Below, in pieces: positions 26,097 through 34,858 of a DNA stretch of 64,000 nt. The position numbers and the translations under genes are program-made. Positions within the stretch are counted from its first letter, which is position 1. Every line of letters begins with the position of its first letter. Source of the DNA: Streptomyces sp. NBC_01231 (lineage in GTDB: Bacteria > Actinomycetota > Actinomycetes > Streptomycetales > Streptomycetaceae); contig CP108521.1 in assembly GCA_035999765.1 (NCBI GenBank), positions 10,974,001 through 11,038,000 of the forward strand. Direction: 5' to 3'. The notes under the pieces are model-generated. The model did no database searches and had not been told where the DNA came from. It saw only the letters and a list, made by a program, of their open reading frames with translations.

Positions 26097-27260
26097 ATGC
26101 ACACCCCGGCACGATTTCTCGACCTGCACATCCTCCACCCTGTGACCGCGGCGAACCTCAACCGCGACGCGGACGGCGATCCCAAGACCATCTCCTTCGG
26201 GAACGCGATCCGGGCCCTCGTCTCGCCCCAGGCATGGAAGCGCCCCATCCGCCTCAACGTCGAACAGGACCTGGGCGAGCACGCCGCCCGCACCCGCATG
26301 GTGCCGCCCCTCGTCGCCCGGATACTGCAGGAAGCCCAGTGGCCCGAGGACCTCGCCGCGTTCGCCTCGGCACAGATCGTCCACTCGGCCAAGAAGGGCG
26401 GCCTGAAGCACAACGACAAGGAGGGCTACCGCACCCAGGCCATGCTCTTCCTCCCCACGGACGTCATCGACGACATTGTCGCCCTGTGCGAAAAGCACCG
26501 CACCGAACTAGAAGAAGCTTTCGCCGCCCACACACCCAAGAAGAAGATCGACGCGGTCCTGCCCGCCAAGGACCTCGCCGCGCACCTGACCCGCCGCACC
26601 GCGAGTATCAACCTGTTCGGGCGGATGCTCGCCGAACTGTCCGCCGGCCACGTCGAAGCAGCCGTTCAGATGGCCCCCGCCTTCTCCGTGCATCAAAGTG
26701 ATCCGCAGCCAGACTTCTTCACGACAGTGGAGGACCTGCCCCAGGACGGAGACCCTGGCAGCGCCCATCTCCAGACCGCGTTCCTGACCACCAGCCTCTT
26801 CTACCGCTTCGCGACCATCAACATCACTGACCTCCACCACAACCTCGGATCCGGCGCTCCCGCCGACACGGTCAACGACCTCGTCGAGCTCTTCGTCCGG
26901 CACTTCATCCTGAGCATGCCGGGCGGCAAGAAGACGTCCACCGCACCGCACACCGTCCCCGACCTCGTCCACTACGCCGTCCGCGACCGCCGCTCCGTGT
27001 CCTACGGCGCCGCCTTCGAACAGCCAGTCAAAGCCGCCCCTCAAGGCGGCTACACCGCACCCGCCCGCCAAGCGCTCGCCGACTACGCCGCCACCATCAC
27101 CCGCCTGCTCGGCACCCGCCACCTTGTCGCCCATGGACATACCGGGACCTCCGCCAAGCCCGTCAAGGACCTCGGCACCCGCCACACGTCCTTCGACGAC
27201 CTCGCCGCCGCCTGCGCCACCGCCGCGACCGCCGCTCTCACCCCCGCAGGCCGGCCGTGA
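26097..27260 (+). CDS. cas7e: Cas7e (Cse4/CasC), Cascade backbone
   Basis: 387 residues from the ATG preceded by GAAAGAAG. The start FLDLHILHPVTAANLNRDAD and the SFGNAIRALVSPQAWKRPIR segment (equivalent to SSQC/K and R-x-R patterns in CasC) are diagnostic of Cas7e. NLFGRMLAEL and QTAFLTTSLFYRFATINI follow, then a Gly/Lys-rich segment and a C-terminal RRM-like portion. Six copies of this subunit normally coat crRNA. Its stop overlaps the cas5e GTG by four bases. No truncation is seen. Confidence 0.93.
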   Translation: MHTPARFLDLHILHPVTAANLNRDADGDPKTISFGNAIRALVSPQAWKRPIRLNVEQDLGEHAARTRMVPPLVARILQEAQWPEDLAAFASAQIVHSAKKGGLKHNDKEGYRTQAMLFLPTDVIDDIVALCEKHRTELEEAFAAHTPKKKIDAVLPAKDLAAHLTRRTASINLFGRMLAELSAGHVEAAVQMAPAFSVHQSDPQPDFFTTVEDLPQDGDPGSAHLQTAFLTTSLFYRFATINITDLHHNLGSGAPADTVNDLVELFVRHFILSMPGGKKTSTAPHTVPDLVHYAVRDRRSVSYGAAFEQPVKAAPQGGYTAPARQALADYAATITRLLGTRHLVAHGHTGTSAKPVKDLGTRHTSFDDLAAACATAATAALTPAGRP

Positions 27261-28066
27261 CCGGCCTTGTCCTGCGCCTGGCAGGCCTGCTGCAGTCCTT
27301 CGGAGAACGCGGCGTCTTCCACTACCGCGACACGTGCGCCTTCCCCACCCGCTCCTCACTCATCGGCATGTTCGCCGCGGCCCAGGGCCGCCCCCGCGAA
27401 CACGCCCTCGCCCCCTACCCCCACCTGCAGGCACCGGGCGACGCCACCTCCCCGAGCCACCGCGACCTGACCCTCACCATCCGCGTCGACCAGCCCGGCA
27501 CCCTGTACCGCGACTTCCACACCGTCGGCGGCGGCCACCCCAAAGACCAGAGCCTCCCTACCGGTGACGGCACCCGGCGAAAGCTCTCCGCCTCCACGCT
27601 CGTCTCTCACCGCGACTACCTCACCGGCGCCGTCTTCACCGTCGCCGTCGAAGGACCCGAACTCCTCATCAGCCACATCGCCGAAACCCTCGAACGGCCC
27701 CGCTTCGGACTGTTCCTCGGCCGCCGCGTCTGCCTGCCCGACGAACCCCTCGTCCTCAACGCAGGCACCCCCGACCCCGTCGACGAACTCCTCACCCGCA
27801 CCCCCCTCACCCGTAACCCGCCCCCCGGCTCCACCGACACCCATGTGCCCACCACGTTCGTCTGGGAACACCCGCCCCCCGGAACCGACCCCACCACCCC
27901 ACCCGACCGGGAAAGTACCAGCGAACCCACCAACCTCGCCCGCCACGCCCGACGCCACCTGCCACGCCCCCTGTGGATGACCACCGAGCACCTGCCCGCC
28001 CACCTTTGCGCAGGACCCCGACCGATCGACGCCCTCACCATGTACGTGCACGGAGAACCCGCATGA
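27257..28066 (+). CDS. cas5e: Cas5e (CasD)
   Basis: 269 residues from the GTG overlapping the cas7e stop. The Cas5e signature is LVLRLAGLLQSFGERGVFHY with PTRSSLIGMFAAAQGR, followed by a beta-rich body with DFHTVGGGHPKDQ and RFGLFLGRRVCLPDEPL. Cas5e caps the 5' handle of crRNA in Cascade and contacts Cas8e. A Pro/Thr-rich insertion lies at about residues 190-225. The stop overlaps the cas6e ATG (ATGA). Confidence 0.92.
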   Translation: MTGLVLRLAGLLQSFGERGVFHYRDTCAFPTRSSLIGMFAAAQGRPREHALAPYPHLQAPGDATSPSHRDLTLTIRVDQPGTLYRDFHTVGGGHPKDQSLPTGDGTRRKLSASTLVSHRDYLTGAVFTVAVEGPELLISHIAETLERPRFGLFLGRRVCLPDEPLVLNAGTPDPVDELLTRTPLTRNPPPGSTDTHVPTTFVWEHPPPGTDPTTPPDRESTSEPTNLARHARRHLPRPLWMTTEHLPAHLCAGPRPIDALTMYVHGEPA

Positions 28067-28707
28067 CCAGCCTCACCCGCATCACCATCGACCCCCACCA
28101 CTCAGCGGCCAGAGCCGACCTCGCCGACGTCAACAGCCTCCACAAGACCCTCATGCGCCTGGTCCCCGACCAGGCCGGTCCCACCCCCCGGGCCACAGCC
28201 GGCCTGCTTTTCCGCACAGAACCCGGACCCGGACCCGTCCTTCTCGTGCAAACAGCCCACACACCCGACCTCACCGCCCTGCCCACCAGCTACGGCACAG
28301 CCCGCACCCTCGACCTCACCCCCCTGCTGAACACCCTCATCCCCGGGCGCACCATGCGCTACCGCATCACCGCCGCCCCCACCACGGCACTCTCCGCAGG
28401 CAATCCCACCCGCCACCCCGTCACCGGGAAACGCCGCGGCAAAATCACCCACCTCACCGGCGACGACGCCATCGCCTGGTGGCAACGCCGCGCCACAGAC
28501 GCCGGACTCGAACCCCTCACCATCTCCTCCCTCCCCAGGCCCTTCCCCCGCACCCACCTCGCACGCTCGGCCCCCTACTTCAGGCTGACCCAGTTCGACG
28601 GCTTCGCCCGCATCACCGACACCGGCCTCCTCACCCACGCACTGAAGAACGGCATCGGCAGGGCAAAGACCTACGGAGCCGGCCTTCTCTCACTCGCCCC
28701 CGCCTGA
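28063..28707 (+). CDS. cas6e: Cas6e (CasE) crRNA-processing nuclease
   Basis: 214 residues from the ATG in the ATGA overlap with cas5e. An N-terminal DVNSLHKTLMRLVPD helix carries the His expected for the Cas6e active site. The C-terminal Gly-rich loop is NGIGRAKTYGAGLLSLAP, the hallmark of Cas6 proteins, and FARITDTGLLTHALKNGIG precedes it. It cuts pre-crRNA at the base of the repeat stem; the CCCGC-GCGGG stem in the array is a suitable substrate. The transposase gene starts only 24 bp downstream, in the place where cas1 follows cas6e in ordinary type I-E loci. Confidence 0.92.
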   Translation: MTSLTRITIDPHHSAARADLADVNSLHKTLMRLVPDQAGPTPRATAGLLFRTEPGPGPVLLVQTAHTPDLTALPTSYGTARTLDLTPLLNTLIPGRTMRYRITAAPTTALSAGNPTRHPVTGKRRGKITHLTGDDAIAWWQRRATDAGLEPLTISSLPRPFPRTHLARSAPYFRLTQFDGFARITDTGLLTHALKNGIGRAKTYGAGLLSLAPA

Positions 28708-28731
28708 CCCCAACCAGAAAACACATCCGTC

Positions 28732-30291
28732 ATGCCACAAATCCCTGACCAGAACGCCCTGCGCGCTGCCGCCATCCACCGCCTCTACACCCTTGAGCAG
28801 TCAGAACGGCTCACTCGCTCCCGGCTCATCGGCGTTGCCGACGCCTTCGGCGTCGCCCCCCGCACCGTCGACCGCTGGCTCGCCAACGCCCGCGCCAACA
28901 ACGGCACCTACCAACCCCGAAGCCGACCCTGCTTCATCCTCACCCCGCTCATGCTCGACGCGGTTGCCCGCTGGCGCGGCAACGCCACCGCCGCATGGAG
29001 GGAACTACGCGCCGACGGCCACCCCGTCCCGTCCCTGCCCACCTTCCACCGCGCCGCGAACAGAGCCCTCACACCCGGAGTACGGGCCGGCCTCCGCGGC
29101 GGCGAGAAGGCCCGCCGACGCTATGACGTGTCCGGTGAACGCGACCGCCACCACCGCAACTACGCCTGGGAAACCGACCACGTCGAAGCCAGCGTCAAAG
29201 TCCGCATCGACGGCCACATCCGCAAACCATGGATCACCTTCTTCGTCGACTGCGCCACCTCAGCCATCTGCGGCCTCGCCATCAGCCCGCAACGCCCCAG
29301 CCGCGAAGGCGTCCTCGTCGCCATCCGCGACGCCGTCCTCATCGACGAACACCACGGGCCGTTCGGCGGCATCCCCACGTACGTGCGCGTCGACGGCGGC
29401 AAAGAGTTCCTGTGCGCCACAGTCAAGGAAGCACTCGGCGTCCTGGGATCCGAAATCATCGAACTGCCCCCCTTCAACCCCGAGGGCAAAGGCAACGTCG
29501 AAGCAGTCAACGGAGCCATCAAAAAGACACTGTTCGCCGGCATGCCCGGCTACACCCACGCACCCACCCTCCTCGGCGGTAAACCCGTCGACCCCGACCA
29601 ACCACTGCTCCACTTCGAAGCGTTCGTCGGCCGGGTCCTCGAATGGGTCCACTACTGGAACCACGAGAACACACCCAGGGGCCTGAAAGGCAAGACTCCC
29701 CGCCAAGCGTGGGACGCCGACCCCGCACTCATCGACACCGTCACCGCCGAAGACCTCCACACCTACACCCTCGAACGCCACGGCAAGCCCCTGGTCATCA
29801 ACAACGGTGGCGTCCGCTGGCACCAGCGCAACTACATCGCCGACTGGATGCACGGCCGCGTCGGCGAAAAGGTAGACCTGCGCTACCTCCCCCACCACGA
29901 CCACCGCGTCGAGCTCTACGACCCACAAACCGGCCGCCACCTCGGCGCCGCCGTCATGGCCGGACAAGCGACCCGTGAACAGACACTCAGCCTCAAACGA
30001 GCCAGGCGACGCGAAGCCGACCGCCTGCGCGCCCAGCTGAAGAAGGCCGAGAAGAACCGCAACACCCGCTACGCCGCCGCAACCCGCCCTGCCCCGCCCG
30101 TGCCCCTGGACGTGATGCCCGAGGAAGAGGCCATCGAGCACCTGCGGGCCCTCGACGGCTTCGACCCGGCAGCAGAGGCACTGCCCGACCTCATCCAACT
30201 ACCCGAACCCGACGCCGAATGGACCCTTCCCCTCAACCCCAACACCGCACCCCCACCCCAGCCGCAGACACCCCCCGAGGACCAGCCGTGA
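28732..30291 (+). CDS. tniA: TniA/TnsB-like DDE transposase in the cas operon
   Basis: 519 residues. An N-terminal HTH (LIGVADAFGVAPRTVDRWLA) is followed by an rve/DDE integrase core: WETDHVEASV (first Asp), YVRVDGGKEFL (second Asp) and GKGNVEAVNGAIKK (Glu). Exactly 35 residues separate the second Asp from the Glu, so the triad looks intact. A Mu-type C-terminal beta-barrel region (YIADWMHGRVGEKVDLRYL) and a Lys/Arg coiled segment follow. Strand-transfer activity is expected. It lies 24 bp after cas6e with no terminator between, and its stop overlaps the next ATPase start as GTGA, so cas genes and transposase are probably one transcript. Confidence 0.9.
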   Translation: MPQIPDQNALRAAAIHRLYTLEQSERLTRSRLIGVADAFGVAPRTVDRWLANARANNGTYQPRSRPCFILTPLMLDAVARWRGNATAAWRELRADGHPVPSLPTFHRAANRALTPGVRAGLRGGEKARRRYDVSGERDRHHRNYAWETDHVEASVKVRIDGHIRKPWITFFVDCATSAICGLAISPQRPSREGVLVAIRDAVLIDEHHGPFGGIPTYVRVDGGKEFLCATVKEALGVLGSEIIELPPFNPEGKGNVEAVNGAIKKTLFAGMPGYTHAPTLLGGKPVDPDQPLLHFEAFVGRVLEWVHYWNHENTPRGLKGKTPRQAWDADPALIDTVTAEDLHTYTLERHGKPLVINNGGVRWHQRNYIADWMHGRVGEKVDLRYLPHHDHRVELYDPQTGRHLGAAVMAGQATREQTLSLKRARRREADRLRAQLKKAEKNRNTRYAAATRPAPPVPLDVMPEEEAIEHLRALDGFDPAAEALPDLIQLPEPDAEWTLPLNPNTAPPPQPQTPPEDQP

Positions 30292-31097
30292 GCACCCCCA
30301 CCACCTCGCCCCGCCCCAGCCAGCTCCCGCCACCCAGCCAGGACCACTACCTGGGTCTCACCGGAGCCAACGCCATGGCCACCAAAGCCGTAGCCGAAAC
30401 CGAAGCCCGCATCCTCAAAGCCATCAAGCACAACGCCATGGTCTGCATCCACGGACACGTTGGCCTCGGCAAAACCTTCGCCGTCCACACCGTCCTACGC
30501 CGCCGCGCCCCCGAAACCACCGTCCGGCTGCGCTACAACAACGGCGCCAACATGAACGAAATCCGAACCCAGCTCTGGCGCCGCCTCGACCTGCCGGGAG
30601 AACCACCGCAGTCCGTCGGTCCCTGCGACCAGCAGATCCAAGACGCACTCGAAGCAGAGCCACGCATCCTGCTCATCGATGAAGTGCAAGGACTCGGGAC
30701 GAAGGCCCTGGAATACTTCCGCAACCTGTGGGGCGACGACGCACGCCGAGCAGCCATCATCTTCGTCGGCAGCGGCAACGCCCGGCAGAAGATCCTCAAC
30801 AACCCCGCCCTGCACTCCCGAATCCTCGACTGGTACCAGTTCAGCCCCCTCACACCGACCGAAGTCCAGGCCATCATCCCCGCCTACCAGCAGACCTGGG
30901 CCGGCACGCAGCCCGAACTGATCCTCTACGCCGATGACATGGCCGGCCACGGATCGTTCCGAAACTGGGCAAGAATCACCCTCCTCCTCCACGACGCACT
31001 CGAGGAGAACCCCGACCTCGCCCTCAGCAAGAACCTCATCCGCTGGGTACTCAGCCGCATCGACCCCACCACCCGCCACACCCCGCAACGCAGCTGA
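30288..31097 (+). CDS. tniB: TnsC/TniB-like AAA+ ATPase (right copy)
   Basis: 269 residues from the GTG overlapping the transposase stop. Walker A is GHVGLGKTFAVHTVL, Walker B is RILLIDEVQGLG, the sensor-1 region is AIIFVGSGNARQKI, and LHSRILDWYQFSPLTPTEVQ resembles MuB/TnsC-type transposition ATPases. It is shorter than, and unlike, the left TniB at 17517, so the locus has two ATPases of different lineage. It presumably activates the adjacent transposase and recruits it to targets. It is the last gene of the operon; no terminator hairpin was seen before the next gene fragment. Confidence 0.85.
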   Translation: MSTPTTSPRPSQLPPPSQDHYLGLTGANAMATKAVAETEARILKAIKHNAMVCIHGHVGLGKTFAVHTVLRRRAPETTVRLRYNNGANMNEIRTQLWRRLDLPGEPPQSVGPCDQQIQDALEAEPRILLIDEVQGLGTKALEYFRNLWGDDARRAAIIFVGSGNARQKILNNPALHSRILDWYQFSPLTPTEVQAIIPAYQQTWAGTQPELILYADDMAGHGSFRNWARITLLLHDALEENPDLALSKNLIRWVLSRIDPTTRHTPQRS

Positions 31098-31148
31098 CCG
31101 CACCGCCCTCAGACGGAGCGAAACCCGCCTGTGGGTGGCCCAGTACGG

Positions 31149-31357
31149 ATGAACGGGGAGGCGCCGACGGAGGTCTGGAGTCGCCTCAAGAACGACTCCG
31201 CGGAGGCGAGCGCCCAGGAGCGGTTGGGTGAGTCCCTGCTCAGAGCGGGACGTCCTGCGGACCACATCGGCCCGCTCCGCCGCTCCGCAGACCTCTTCCG
31301 GCGCAACGGCGACCAGGCCGCCGAAGCCCGTGCGCGGAACATGCTTGCGTTCCCCTT
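31149..31357 (+). pseudogene. TPR-like gene fragment cut by the ISL3 element
   Basis: The frame reads MNGEAPTEVWSRLKND, then RLGESLLRAGRPADHIGPLR and DLFRRNGDQAAEARARNMLA before running into the IS end at 31358. The alternating small/large pattern with LGE-LL-AGR and R-GD--AEARA is a tetratricopeptide-like repeat, as at the C-termini of Streptomyces NB-ARC/SARP regulators. Both ends are missing. The fragment begins about 50 bp after the right ATPase, so the right boundary of the transposition region should lie in 31098-31148. Confidence 0.5.
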
Positions 31358-31495
31358 GGCTCTGTTCACGGAATGGGTTCTGGCTCAAGTTCCGTGACCT
31401 GCGCACACTGAGTCACGGTTGGTGGTCGTGTTGGGCTCCTGAAAGTCGCCCGAAAATGATCAGTGGTGACCTCGGGTACCTGACAGTTCGGGACC

Positions 31496-33097
31496 GTGGA
31501 AGAAGTGGTCCTCCGGCTGGAGGAGTTGCTGTTCCCGTCGATCGCGGACGTGTCGGTGGTGTCGGTGGACGTGAGCAACGAGACGATACGAGTCGAGGCC
31601 CGCAGCACAACGGCCGGTTCGGCGTGTTCGGGCTGCGGGAACTGGTCGATCCGGGTTCATAGCTCCTACCTGCGATTTCCTGCGGATGTTCCCAGCGCGG
31701 GGCGCCGGGTGGTGCTCTGTCTGCGGGTCCGCCGCTTCGCCTGCCCGGTCGCTTCGTGCGGGCGACGGACGTTCGTTGAGCAGGTGCCGGGATTGACCCG
31801 GAGGTACGGCCGGTGGACCGAGCGTCTGCGTTCGACGCTCGCGGCGGTCGGCCTGGCCCTGGCCGGCCGGGCGGGAGCTCGGATGGCTGGCGTCTTTGGG
31901 GTGTCCGTCAGCCGCAGCACGGTGCTGCGGCTCGTCGAGGCGCTGCCCGAACCGGATCTGCCAGCTCCGAGGGTGGTCGGCGTCGATGAGTACGCGACGC
32001 GCAAAGGCCGGCACTACGGCACGGTGCTGGTCGACGTCGAAACGCGACGGCCGGTGGACCTGCTGCCGGACCGGGAGGCATCCAGCCTGGCAGCCTGGCT
32101 GGCCAAGAGGCCAGGGATCGAGGTCGTCTGCCGGGACCGGGCTCCGTTCTTCGCCGAAGGCGCCACCGTCGGGGCACCGCAGGCAGTGCAGGTCGCGGAC
32201 CGCTGGCACCTGTGGCACAACCTCAGCGAAGCCGCCGAACGGTGCGTCGCCGACCATCGGGGCTGCCTGCGAGGCACCGCACTTGAGGCATCCCAACAGG
32301 TCAAGGAACCAGAAGAACCAGCTGACCCCTCTGGCTCGCCGTGGCCCACCGGCCACCGGTTCGCCGACAGAACCCGGGCCAACCATGCCGCCGTACACGC
32401 CCTGCTGGCTGCCGGCCACAGCCGCCGCGCGATCCAACGCCAGCTCGGGATGACCTACCGCACGGTCAAGCTCCTCGCCGACGCCACCACCCCGGAAGGC
32501 CTCTTCCACGGCCAGTGGCAGGGCCGCCCCTCCGTCCTCGACGAGTACAAGCCCTACCTGGACGACCGCTGGAACCAGGGCTGCACCAACGCATGGAAGG
32601 CATGGGAGGAGATCGTGCCACTCGGCTACAGAGGCAGCTACCAGCGAGTTCGCGCCTACTTCCGCACCAAACGCCTTTCGGCCGATCCGGTCACCGCACC
32701 CCCGCCCTCACCCCGAACCGTCGCCAGTTGGATCCTGCGCCACCCCGACTCCCTCTCCGAGGTAGAACAGCTCCGACTCAAGGCCGTCCTGGCCCACTGC
32801 CCCGAACTGGAAGCCCTCACCGGACATGTCCGCTCCTTCGCCCAGATCCTCACCGAGCGACAGGGCCAACAGCTGCCCGAGTGGCTCGACGCAGTCCGCC
32901 AGGACGACCTGCCTGGCCTCCATACCCTCGCCGCCGGCATCGATCGCGATCGGGCCGCGGTCATCGCCGGGCTCACGCTGCCCTGGAGCTCGGGCGTCGT
33001 GGAAGGGCACGTCAACCGCATCAAGATGCTCAAACGCCAGATGTTCGGCCGAGCCGGCTTCGCACTCCTGAGGAAACGAGTGCTCCTCGCTCCATGA
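31496..33097 (+). CDS. ISL3-family transposase
   Basis: 533 residues from GTG. The N-terminal zinc finger is SACSGCGNWSIRVHSS with a later RRFACPVASCGRRTF pair. An HTH follows (VSRSTVLRLVEAL), then the DDE core beginning VVGVDEYATRKGRHYGTVL, with VVCRDRAPFFAEGA and VADRWHLWHNL. The acidic catalytic residue lies in SSGVVEGHVNRIKMLKRQMF near the C-terminus. All landmarks of a full-length ISL3 transposase are present, so it may be active. It mobilises the element bounded at 31358 and 33727. Confidence 0.93.
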   Translation: MEEVVLRLEELLFPSIADVSVVSVDVSNETIRVEARSTTAGSACSGCGNWSIRVHSSYLRFPADVPSAGRRVVLCLRVRRFACPVASCGRRTFVEQVPGLTRRYGRWTERLRSTLAAVGLALAGRAGARMAGVFGVSVSRSTVLRLVEALPEPDLPAPRVVGVDEYATRKGRHYGTVLVDVETRRPVDLLPDREASSLAAWLAKRPGIEVVCRDRAPFFAEGATVGAPQAVQVADRWHLWHNLSEAAERCVADHRGCLRGTALEASQQVKEPEEPADPSGSPWPTGHRFADRTRANHAAVHALLAAGHSRRAIQRQLGMTYRTVKLLADATTPEGLFHGQWQGRPSVLDEYKPYLDDRWNQGCTNAWKAWEEIVPLGYRGSYQRVRAYFRTKRLSADPVTAPPPSPRTVASWILRHPDSLSEVEQLRLKAVLAHCPELEALTGHVRSFAQILTERQGQQLPEWLDAVRQDDLPGLHTLAAGIDRDRAAVIAGLTLPWSSGVVEGHVNRIKMLKRQMFGRAGFALLRKRVLLAP

Positions 33098-33155
33098 CCG
33101 ATGCCAACACGTGAAACGCTTCCGGCATCGATCAACCCCACCGCAGGAGCCGCGA

Positions 33156-33590
33156 ATGTCCAGGACCGCCGAAATCGATCTCATGTTCGTACGTGCCGTC
33201 ACCGTAGACGCCGTGGTGCGAGCTCTGGCCGGTACGGGGTGGTCGCTGCAGGAACCGCTTGGTATCTCCTACATGGTCAACAACGACGACCTGTTCGACT
33301 GGCAGTCGGCTTCAACCGACCAGGCAGCTGAGGTCCTGACCGTGGTGGATTCACCGGACAACATCGACTACCACGTCGGCGTCTGCATCTATCACTCAAC
33401 TGCGGGAACCGGTGGCCAGTTACTTTTTCGTGCTGGCCGATCGCACTGTTCCTTCATCCCGACGATCGACCGGCGAAGGCTCTCCGGAGCACCAGCCCTG
33501 ACTGACATGGCGTGGTATCTGAACGCACTGGTACCGCCCCTGCTTGCCATGGGGCTGGCCAGCTACGAAGCGAGAGACCTTGTCGACTGA
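33156..33590 (+). CDS. passenger protein inside the ISL3 element
   Basis: 144 residues from an ATG with AGGAG nine bases upstream (start MSRTAEIDLMFVRAV). It shows alternating strands and helices, with GTGWSLQEPLGISYMVNNDD, DYHVGVCIYHSTAG and a C-terminal hydrophobic helix ALVPPLLAMGLASYEA. There is no signal peptide or known catalytic motif. It resembles small immunity-type or SUKH-like folds in length and pattern, but I do not recognise the family. It lies downstream of the transposase in the same direction and within the IS ends, so it travels with the element. Confidence 0.65.
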   Translation: MSRTAEIDLMFVRAVTVDAVVRALAGTGWSLQEPLGISYMVNNDDLFDWQSASTDQAAEVLTVVDSPDNIDYHVGVCIYHSTAGTGGQLLFRAGRSHCSFIPTIDRRRLSGAPALTDMAWYLNALVPPLLAMGLASYEARDLVD

Positions 33591-33856
33591 GACTCGTTCG
33601 TCGCAGCTCGGTCGACATGCGGGCGGCACGGGTACTCGGATCGGTCCCCGCTGCCTGCCCAGCCGGTGTCACTATCGGCTACGCGATCACGGAAATTGAG
33701 CCAGAGCCCGTTCTCGCGGACAGAGCCACAACGTGGAACGGCACCCGCCAGGTCGTTCACCAGATGTGTATGCAACTGGTGCACCCTGCTGTGCCCATGC
33801 TTGTTGAGGGGGTAGGCAAGCCGTCCAGGGACTGGTGAGACGACGAGGAGGGGGAC

Positions 33857-34858
33857 ATGCTGAGCGAGACGGTGTTCCGGAGTGAGGATCTGCCGACGGC
33901 GGACCGGTTCGACTGCTGGCGCGAACTGGTCGGTCAAACCCATTCTCCGCTGGAACTGCGCAGTGACCATCGGGAGGATTTCCGGGCTGCTCAACGCGTG
34001 CTGGACCTCGGTGCCGTATCGGTGTGGCCGACAACGTTCCAACCGGTGTGCTTTCGGCGGACGCCGAAACTGATCCGACAGTCCGACCCCGAGGGGCTTC
34101 ACCTCTCTCTACCGTTGAGCGGGGCGCTCCGCACAATCCGGGGCGAGGAGGAGGCCGTGTACGGCCCGGACAGCCTGTGCGTCGTCGACACTTCCCGTCC
34201 CGTCGACGTTCACGGGGGTGATGACTCCAGCCCGCACACCGGAGTGGGGCTTGAGGTTCCCAAAGCGCTGCTGGCACTGCCCAGGAAAAAGGTCGACCAG
34301 GCTGCCAGGCTGCGGCTATCAACGCAGGAGGGATTCGGCGCCCTGCTGGCACAACTGCTCACCCAGCTGGCGAACGGCACCGATTCCTACCAGCCTGCCG
34401 ACGGACCCCGGCTCGGGGCAGTGGTGGTCGACCTGTTGTCCGCGCTGATTGCCCACGCCTTCGAAGCGGACAACTCACTCCCACCGGAAACCCACCGACA
34501 GCCCCTCGTACTGCGCATCCGGGCCTTCATCCAGCAACATCTGCACGACCCGCAATTGACGCCGCGCACCATCGCGGCCGCGCACCACATCTCCCGCAGC
34601 TACCTGTACCGCCTCTTTGAGCACGAAGAGGAGTCAGTCGCTGCCTGGATCCGCCGCCAGCGCTTGGAACACGCTCGCCGGGACCTCGCAGAGCCCGCCA
34701 TGCGCAGCACCCCCATCCACGCCGTCGCTGCCCGCTGAGGCTTCTCTCACGCCGCCGACTTCACCCGCGCCTTCCGCACGGCCTACGGCATGTCACCCAG
34801 GGACTACCGCGGCCTGGCCCATCGGCCTGCTCGATCTGCGTCTTTTCTTCAGAGCTGA
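33857..34858 (+). pseudogene. AraC-family regulator interrupted by an in-frame stop
   Basis: The open part (33857-34738) has an AraC_binding_2-like N-terminal domain (SDPEGLHLSLPLSGALRTI) and the first AraC HTH (LTPRTIAAAHHISRSYLYRL). In the second HTH the frame hits TGA at 34736-34738 after AVAAR, then continues in the same frame with GFSHAADFTRAFRTAYGMS and PRDYRG to a TGA at 34858. AraC proteins have Trp at that position (R-W-GF), so TGG to TGA is the likely mutation. The truncated product lacks the second recognition helix and is probably inactive. Confidence 0.85.

Larger units (their letters stand above)
31358..33727 (+). mobile_element. ISL3-family insertion sequence with passenger gene
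   Basis: Terminal inverted repeats begin GGCTCTGT at 31358 and, read from the other strand, at 33727. They match over about 40 bp with a few mismatches; the best block is TCTGGCTCAA followed by TTCCGTGA. The 2370-bp element contains an intact ISL3 transposase (31496-33097) and one further gene (33156-33590). Flanking 8-mers (TTCCCCTT and ACAACGTG) are not direct repeats, so the original target duplication has been lost or the element sits at a rearrangement point. Confidence 0.88.

Noticed and set aside
20481..31097. Search for cas1, cas2 or a reverse transcriptase in or near the cas operon
   Set aside because: No frame shows Cas1 or Cas2 patterns; the genes after cas6e are a DDE transposase and an AAA+ ATPase.
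16330..31148. Attempt to pair GGCGGTTTTTGCGC (about 16499) with GCGAAACCCGCC (about 31116) as transposon ends
   Set aside because: The match is short, imperfect and lacks a TGT/ACA terminus or target duplication, so no ends are claimed.
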